Assembly (NCBI GenBank): GCA_031549185.1
Contig: JAVBQG010000011.1
Coordinates: 1-64,000, forward strand
Direction: 5' to 3'
DNA from: JAVBQG01 sp031549185
Lineage (GTDB): Bacteria > Synergistota > Synergistia > Synergistales > Synergistaceae
Length of the DNA stretch: 64,000 nt
The translations under genes and the position numbers were made by a program. The notes under the pieces were generated by a model, which was not told the DNA's origin, ran no database searches, and saw only the letters and a list, made by a program, of their open reading frames with translations. Of this stretch, positions 59,537-64,000 are shown in pieces; the first letter of the stretch is position 1; each line of letters opens with the position of its first letter.

Positions 59537-60016
59537 ATGATTCAACTGACTTCCACACGATTTGGCGAGCTAGAGGTGGACGAAACCGACGTCATCACCT
59601 TTCCCGTAGGTATCCCCGGTTTCGAGGAGCGGCACAAGTGGATTCTGGTCGGCGACGAGGACAACGCGATCATGTGGATGCAGAGCGCCGAGGACGGATC
59701 GCTCGCGCTGCCCGTGACGACGCCGGACGCGGTCAGGGCCGACTACAACGCGCAGATCCCGCGCGAGTCGCTGGAGCCGATCGGCGAGGTGAGCGAGGGA
59801 GACGTCGCGCTCCTGATCGTCGTGACGATCCCGCCGGACAAGCCGTGGGAGATGACGGCGAACCTCAAGGCCCCGATCGTGGTCAACCGGGCCGCGCGCC
59901 TTGCGATGCAGGCGATCGCCCTGAACGAGGAGTACGATTTCCGTTGCCCGGTGCTCGACGAGGGCATGAGAGAGAGGATCCGCGGACAGGCGCTCGCCGC
60001 CGAGAAGGCGCGTTGA
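59537..60016 (+). CDS. fliW: Flagellar assembly factor FliW
   Basis: A 159-residue protein with the FliW pattern FGELEVDETDVITFPVGIPGFEERHKWILV and ALLIVVTIPPDKPWEMTANLKAPIVVNRAARLAMQ. FliW binds flagellin and, when flagellin is low, binds and inactivates CsrA, linking filament assembly to translation of flagellin mRNA. The ATG at 59537 has AGGAGAG seven bases upstream; the ATG at 59531 is too close to it. csrA follows four bases after the stop. Confidence 0.94.
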   Translation: MIQLTSTRFGELEVDETDVITFPVGIPGFEERHKWILVGDEDNAIMWMQSAEDGSLALPVTTPDAVRADYNAQIPRESLEPIGEVSEGDVALLIVVTIPPDKPWEMTANLKAPIVVNRAARLAMQAIALNEEYDFRCPVLDEGMRERIRGQALAAEKAR

Positions 60017-60020
60017 CGCC

Positions 60021-60278
60021 ATGCTGGTGCTCAGCAGAAAACCGGGAGAGGCGTTGCGCATAGGCGACGACGTGGAGATCACCGTCGTCGAGGTAAAAGG
60101 AGACATGGTGCGCCTGGGTATCCAGGCGCCGCGGACCGTGCAGGTCTGGCGCAAGGAGTTGTGGGAGGCCATCGTGGCCGAGAACCTGAAGGCGGCGGAA
60201 GAGGCAGCTCCAGCCGCCATCCCCGCCATCCCCGGCACGAAGGGCGTCGCCGATCTGCTGGCGAAGAAGAAAAAATAA
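60021..60278 (+). CDS. csrA: Carbon storage regulator CsrA
   Basis: An 85-residue RNA-binding translational regulator. It starts MLVLSRKPGEALRIGDDVEITVVEVKGDMVRLGIQAPR with the RNA-binding R44-type region, and has an Ala/Lys-rich C-terminal extension (about residues 60-85) compared with E. coli CsrA (61). It is coupled to fliW, its antagonist. It probably represses flagellin mRNA, whose GGA-rich leader lies 3.5 kb downstream. There is no strong ribosome binding site; translation may depend on fliW. Confidence 0.95.
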   Translation: MLVLSRKPGEALRIGDDVEITVVEVKGDMVRLGIQAPRTVQVWRKELWEAIVAENLKAAEEAAPAAIPAIPGTKGVADLLAKKKK

Positions 60279-60287
60279 CCTCACCCC

Positions 60288-60319
60288 CCTCCCCCTCTCC
60301 TAAAGCGGAGAGGGGGAGG
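60288..60319. terminator. Strong GC-rich hairpin after csrA
   Basis: A perfect 13-base-pair stem (60288-60300 with 60307-60319), loop TAAAGC. No T-run follows, so it may be a Rho-type end, an mRNA stabiliser or part of a mobile repeat. Confidence 0.5.
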
Positions 60320-60352
60320 AATATAGGGGCCGGGACGAACACATATATCGCC

Positions 60353-60419
60353 GTAGGGACGCGTATCGCGCGTCTGCTGGCGGCGTGCATGGGAACGGAC
60401 GCCCAATGGGCGCCCCTAC
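60353..60419. repeat. MITE-like element with terminal inverted repeats
   Basis: GTAGGGACGCG at the left and CGCCCCTAC at the right are imperfect inverted repeats around 67 bases. Inside are palindromes CGCGTATCGCGCG and GGGCGCCCAT-like on both sides. It sits between csrA and the Maf-like gene. Confidence 0.45.
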
Positions 60420-60440
60420 ATTTCTTAGGAGGCACCAATC

Positions 60441-63245
60441 ATGGCAAAGGAACAGCATCGCGCCCCCGAGAGCCTTTCGGTGTGGGAGAGCAACATGAAG
60501 GAGCTGCGGAGGCTGCAGCCAAAGCTCGCCGTCATTCTGGAGGATTACGTCGCGCGCCACGGACACGAATTCGCGCACACCGAAAACGCGACACCCGCCG
60601 GCCGGTGGATCGAGGGCCTTTCGCCGAAACCGTTCTTTCAACCGGACGGAGAACCAAAATTCGAATGGAACCATAAAACGAAAGAGAGCTCGATCTTTTT
60701 CCTTTACGGGCTCGGAACGCCCCCCTATCTTTTCAAGGCAATCAGAGCACTGCCGAAAGATGTTTTGTCGCTTGTCGTTATCGAGCCGAACCTTGCCCTG
60801 TTGGCCTATACGCTTCACCTGACGCATGTGTATCAAGCCATGTCGCCGGGGGGGAGGCTAACTTTTCTTGTGCTTCCCGAAGTGACTTCGTCATTGATGG
60901 AAAAGCCGGAGGAAGGGGCGGTCTTGATGCAACGAATGACAGGAGAGCTTCGGGAAGAAGCGCTAGCTGTCGGTATAACGGCTTTTGGCGTCTATACAAT
61001 TACTCTATCCGTGACCTCAACGCATGCTGGCGAGGAAGAATCGTTTCGAGAGGGTTTTTCTGAAATTGCCTCAGCTCTTCGCGAATGGGCCGTTATACGC
61101 CTCAGCTCACTTGGCAACAGCGCAGAGGATACGATGCTCGGGCTTCGCCAGATGGCGTTGATGTCGCCGTGGATTGCTTACGGGCAGCAGATCGACGCGA
61201 TCGGCGAGCGATTTAAAGGCAGGCCGTTCGTCCTTGTATCGGCAGGACCTTCGCTTGAAAAAAATTTTGAATTATTGCGCGACATAGGAGACAAATGCGT
61301 AATCGTGGCAACGGATGCAGTGCTGGGGAAGATGTTGAAGAACGGTATCTTGCCTCATGTTGTGTGTGTACTGGAACGAGGCGCGATTACGTACGACATC
61401 CTCTTTGCGGATAATATCGATCGTTACGCAGAAGAATGTTCGAAGATTTTGTTGGTGGCACAGGCCGTCTGCGTACCAAAGATCTTCGGGCGCTGGCCTG
61501 GTCCCAAGACAATTATCGGAAAGCAGGAGTTGCCACTGGACCAATGGTTTATGAGCGGCATCTTGCGTGCCAATGTAGCGCTTTCCGGCTCTTCCGTCGC
61601 GCATATGAACTATTCGATTGCGGTGAAGATGGGAGCATCCTCGATTGCGTTGATCGGTCAGGACTTGGCGATGGGGGAAGATGGAAAAACGCACGCGGGC
61701 AACATTTTCACCGAAGAGCGGGAAAAATTTCTCAAGAACCATGCGGAACAGACAGGTGGCTACAGAGTCCCCGGCGCGCTTGGCGGCATGGTGGAAACCA
61801 CGGAGGTCTGGCTGATGTTCCTCCGTACATTGGAGTCGTATGTTCGAGGCTATAACGTGCCGACCTGGGATTGCACGGAGGGAGGCGCCTTGATCGTCGG
61901 GACGCGGGTCGAAACTTTTGCAGACTACATAGCCAAGCAAGTGTCGCCACTCGATCCCATGGAGCAAATGCCCGCTGACGTAATCGCGGCGTCTGGTTTG
62001 ATCAGGGATAAAAAGGCGAAACACGACTCTATCAAGGAAAATTTCGATAGTGCGGTTACGGGTTTGGATGAAGCGGAGAAAATCATAGCAGAGATTGTCG
62101 GAATTATGGAGCAAGTGGCTGCCGCCGGTCTTGAGCCGGCAAGAAGGATACAGCACGCAGCCCGCGTAGGACACCTGCTTGACGAATTGCATGGGAAAAA
62201 CCCAATGTTTGCCTTCGTGACACAGAGTTATGTCTATCTCGCCTCGGTTGAACTGGCGAAGACGAGAACCCTCGGTTCGGTCGAAATGGTGGAGCGGTGG
62301 ACGGCTTTCCACTGTGAAATCTTGGATGCGCACAAGTCTGTTTTGGGATTCATTCGCGGATGGCTTGGCTACGCGAGAAAAATTCTCGAATACTATGTGG
62401 AGAATGATCTGACGATGTTTCCTCCCGATGGAGAAGAGTGCCAGCGTCGCTTTCACCAACTTTGCGAAATTCCAGACGGAGACGAATCTCCCAAGGTGCG
62501 TTTCGAACTCGACGCACTGCTTGCCGCTTGCGACCCGGTTCGGTTGAATTGGTCGGCGCATATCCTTTGGACGCTCGCCATGTTTTTGTTGGAGGAAGGT
62601 CGCGCGGAAGAGGCAAATCCTATGATGGCCAAAGCAGCGGCTGACTTCGACGGCAAGGAGATGCCGGTTGTGGACACGATCGCTTTTCTCAAGGATTATG
62701 CGAAGGTTCTGTCGACTGGAGATCTTTGTTATACACCGCCGTATCATCTTGCCGAGACTATATTGTCGAACGCGATTGAATTGAATGGTGGCATCGACGA
62801 TGAAATTCGCGCACGTATGGAAAGCATTCTCGACGGAGAGCTTGCAGCCTACGATACAAGAGCGGAATTGCATGGTGCGACGGGAGTCAGGGTGTCGAAT
62901 TGGTTCAAAGCGCGCGCGGCAGGTGAGCGAGCGTTGCTGCAGGGGAATTTGGCGCACGCTTTGCGTTTGGTTTGGAAGGCCATCCGTGATCACGGCTTTG
63001 CGTTGCCCGGATGGGCTGCCAGCCATCTCGACTGGCTTGCGCACACGATGGAGAAGTGTTTCGATGCGACGGACATCGAGCTTTCGTCTACCATCGACGA
63101 TATCTTGACAGAACTTGCGGGACGGAGCGATATTCTTTCAAAGATACCACTAAAATACACAGTCGGTTTCATCGGCGCTTTGAAGAAAAAAGGTTTGAAT
63201 GTCGATCTGCAAACTGTAATAGAAGAGAATTCTTGCGAAGAATGA
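60441..63245 (+). CDS. Motility accessory factor (Maf, DUF115) flagellin glycosyltransferase-like protein
   Basis: A 934-residue DUF115/MptE-like protein. The core (about residues 245-480) has VLVSAGPSLEKNFELLRDI, VIVATDAVLGKML, VCVLERG, VALSGSSVAHMNYSIAVKMGASSIALIGQDLAMGEDGKTHA. These are hallmarks of Maf proteins that transfer nonulosonic acids such as pseudaminic or legionaminic acid to flagellin. Its place beside flagellin fits. TTAGGAGGC precedes the ATG. From about 60700 the base composition is visibly less GC-rich than neighbours, hinting at exchange. The sugar is unknown. Confidence 0.88.
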   Translation: MAKEQHRAPESLSVWESNMKELRRLQPKLAVILEDYVARHGHEFAHTENATPAGRWIEGLSPKPFFQPDGEPKFEWNHKTKESSIFFLYGLGTPPYLFKAIRALPKDVLSLVVIEPNLALLAYTLHLTHVYQAMSPGGRLTFLVLPEVTSSLMEKPEEGAVLMQRMTGELREEALAVGITAFGVYTITLSVTSTHAGEEESFREGFSEIASALREWAVIRLSSLGNSAEDTMLGLRQMALMSPWIAYGQQIDAIGERFKGRPFVLVSAGPSLEKNFELLRDIGDKCVIVATDAVLGKMLKNGILPHVVCVLERGAITYDILFADNIDRYAEECSKILLVAQAVCVPKIFGRWPGPKTIIGKQELPLDQWFMSGILRANVALSGSSVAHMNYSIAVKMGASSIALIGQDLAMGEDGKTHAGNIFTEEREKFLKNHAEQTGGYRVPGALGGMVETTEVWLMFLRTLESYVRGYNVPTWDCTEGGALIVGTRVETFADYIAKQVSPLDPMEQMPADVIAASGLIRDKKAKHDSIKENFDSAVTGLDEAEKIIAEIVGIMEQVAAAGLEPARRIQHAARVGHLLDELHGKNPMFAFVTQSYVYLASVELAKTRTLGSVEMVERWTAFHCEILDAHKSVLGFIRGWLGYARKILEYYVENDLTMFPPDGEECQRRFHQLCEIPDGDESPKVRFELDALLAACDPVRLNWSAHILWTLAMFLLEEGRAEEANPMMAKAAADFDGKEMPVVDTIAFLKDYAKVLSTGDLCYTPPYHLAETILSNAIELNGGIDDEIRARMESILDGELAAYDTRAELHGATGVRVSNWFKARAAGERALLQGNLAHALRLVWKAIRDHGFALPGWAASHLDWLAHTMEKCFDATDIELSSTIDDILTELAGRSDILSKIPLKYTVGFIGALKKKGLNVDLQTVIEENSCEE

Positions 63246-63307
63246 AGAGAAAAAGACCGAACAGATTGCGTTGAGCGTAGTATCATTGTCATCCGCAAAT
63301 CGCTAAG

Positions 63308-63362
63308 GAAAGGCTGATTTATTGTTGGAAGCTTGAAGAGCAAAGATTACGAGCCCTTGCAG
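63308..63362 (-). repeat. Dispersed intergenic repeat, copy 7
   Basis: Begins GGAAAGGCTGATTTATTG and carries AGCAAAGATTACGAGCCC. Reverse complemented it matches copy 5 closely (GTAATCTTTGC against GTAATCTTTAC; ACAATAAATCAG in both). Confidence 0.65.
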
Positions 63363-63369
63363 TTCTTGC

Positions 63370-63400
63370 ACACTCAAACGAAGAAACTCAGTTTGAGTGT
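63370..63400. terminator. Perfect 10-bp inverted repeat downstream of the Maf-like gene
   Basis: ACACTCAAAC (63370-63379) and GTTTGAGTGT (63391-63400) with an 11-base loop. No T-run follows directly; it may help end the maf transcript or bind a regulator. Confidence 0.4.
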
Positions 63401-63610
63401 GGGGGTCAGCGTCTCTTTAGAGCATTTTAATTTTGATATTTTCATGCGAAAACCTGACTGTCTCCGGTGAATATGCGGGGCGCGACGAAGCTATAACAAA
63501 TCACGATGCGAATCTGCTCTAAGTCGCTGTGAAAGTGTTTCGCGGCAATTTTTATTCTCGGAAAGGTGCGAATTAGTTCCAAAGTCCCATGTAATTTTAC
63601 GCAAAGAGCC

Positions 63611-63638
63611 TTGACAGAATTGTTTTTTGGAATAATAT
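63611..63638 (+). promoter_or_regulatory. Predicted sigma-70-type promoter of flagellin
   Basis: TTGACA (63611-63616), 16 bases, TAATAT (63633-63638), about 130 bases before the flagellin start. No sigma-28 consensus like that of flgM was found in this region. Confidence 0.6.
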
Positions 63639-63771
63639 TGTGTCAACTCGAAGGAGGTGTTTGCCTGCGACAATTGCTATACATGCTTGCGCTAGATAAA
63701 CATCGGGAGTTCCGGGGGCAGGGACGCTTTCGGACGACAAAAAGAACCACACAACAAGGAGGTTGTGAACA

Positions 63772-64000
63772 ATGCGCGTAATGCACAATATCCCCGCACT
63801 TCAGGCTTATAATGCTCTCAGTTCCACCAACAGCGCACTTTCCAAATCCATCGAACGCCTTTCGACAGGTCTTCGTATCAATAGCGCGGCCGATGACGCA
63901 GCCGGATTGGCCATTTCCGAGAAGATGCGCGCGCAGATCCGCGGTCTCGACCAGGCGACGTCCAACGCACAGGACGGCATCTCCATGATCCAGACGGCGG
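63772..64000 (+). CDS. Flagellin, N-terminal part (runs off the window)
   Basis: The first 76 residues of flagellin: MRVMHNIPALQAYNALSST followed by ALSKSIERLSTGLRINSAADDAAGLAISEKMRAQIRGL and NAQDGISMIQTA. This is the conserved D0/D1 helix pattern, including the RLSTGLRINSAADDAAGLAI signature. AAGGAGG lies nine bases before the ATG. It is the filament subunit and the likely target of the neighbouring FliW, CsrA and Maf-like proteins. The rest is outside the window. Confidence 0.97.
   Translation, partial: MRVMHNIPALQAYNALSSTNSALSKSIERLSTGLRINSAADDAAGLAISEKMRAQIRGLDQATSNAQDGISMIQTA

Larger units (their letters stand above)
63246..63771. other. 526-base region upstream of flagellin
   Basis: No convincing gene is seen. 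It holds dispersed repeat copy 7 (63308-63362), a ten-base-pair inverted repeat (63370-63400), a sigma-70-type promoter (63611-63638) and a long GGA-rich leader. A strong AAGGAGGTG at 63651-63659 has no clear gene after it (only a roughly 12-codon frame from a TTG at 63661). Confidence 0.6.

Noticed and set aside
60288..60419. Short palindromic repeats after csrA as a CRISPR array
   Set aside because: There is no regular repeat-spacer pattern; the two units are different hairpin or inverted-repeat elements.
63661..63696. Small frame after the orphan AAGGAGGTG as a real gene
   Set aside because: Only about 12 codons from a TTG, with no recognisable content; more likely leader RNA or a regulator-binding site.

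Overview
This 64 kb window reads like the chromosome of an anaerobic, flagellated, diderm bacterium of the phylum Synergistota (Synergistetes). Supporting signs are LptC and an LptD-like protein (so an LPS-type outer membrane), an SLH-domain outer-membrane beta-barrel of the OmpM type, rubrerythrin, FeoAAB iron uptake, a Bacillus-like order of late flagellar genes, high GC with strong codon bias (which throws up many long open frames on the wrong strand), and use of selenocysteine. The phylum assignment is inference from gene content. No rRNA, tRNA, CRISPR array or prophage was seen.

Layout. 1-0.8 kb: start of a leftward gene and a CigR/RcnB-like exported protein. 0.8-7.1 kb: complete pyrimidine operon pyrRBCFKDE with a PyrR-type attenuator in the leader. 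7.3-14.3 kb: envelope proteins (VIT/TPR protein, three small leftward exported or membrane genes, the SLH barrel protein, a coiled-coil exported protein). 14.4-22 kb: pfkA, a DUF4392 protein, a single-TM protein, a fructose-6-phosphate aldolase/transaldolase, rho, a LysM-M23 peptidase and pyrG. 22-27.5 kb: exported proteins, lptC, lptD-like, a RarD-type transporter. 28.4-33 kb: nagB, then an overlapping trio of P-loop NTPase, flavodoxin/ferredoxin protein and a PTS-EIIC/EAL fusion. 33-38 kb: a frameshifted membrane gene, an Aas-like acyltransferase/acyl-ligase, a selenoprotein thioredoxin, rubrerythrin, an M48 protease and a decayed frame. 38.4-41.4 kb: feoA-feoA-feoB plus a tiny Cys-rich membrane gene, behind a perfect palindrome resembling a DtxR-family operator. 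41.4-45.5 kb: rpsD, a DUF3084 coiled-coil protein, a zinc ribbon, a GNAT acetyltransferase, metK. 45.6-64 kb: comF, yvyF-like, flgM, flgN, two tandem flgK genes, a giant flgL, fliW, csrA, a Maf/DUF115 flagellin glycosyltransferase and the start of flagellin. That order matches the Bacillus comF-yvyF-flgM-flgN-flgK-flgL-fliW-csrA-hag block, except that a HOGA1-like aldolase and an amidohydrolase sit between yvyF and flgM.

Most notable: (i) a thioredoxin-fold gene whose first active-site Cys codon is an in-frame TGA (UxxC) followed by a correctly placed bacterial SECIS-like hairpin; (ii) a sugar-permease-like EIIC fused to an apparently intact EAL c-di-GMP phosphodiesterase in a redox/P-loop operon; (iii) at least seven copies of a dispersed intergenic repeat not explained by any gene; (iv) an unusual hook-filament junction with two approximately 900-residue FlgK proteins and a 1263-residue FlgL carrying about seven repeated insert domains. 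Regulatory sites seen include the PyrR RNA motif and terminator, a textbook sigma-28 promoter before flgM, and several sigma-70-type promoters and intrinsic terminators.
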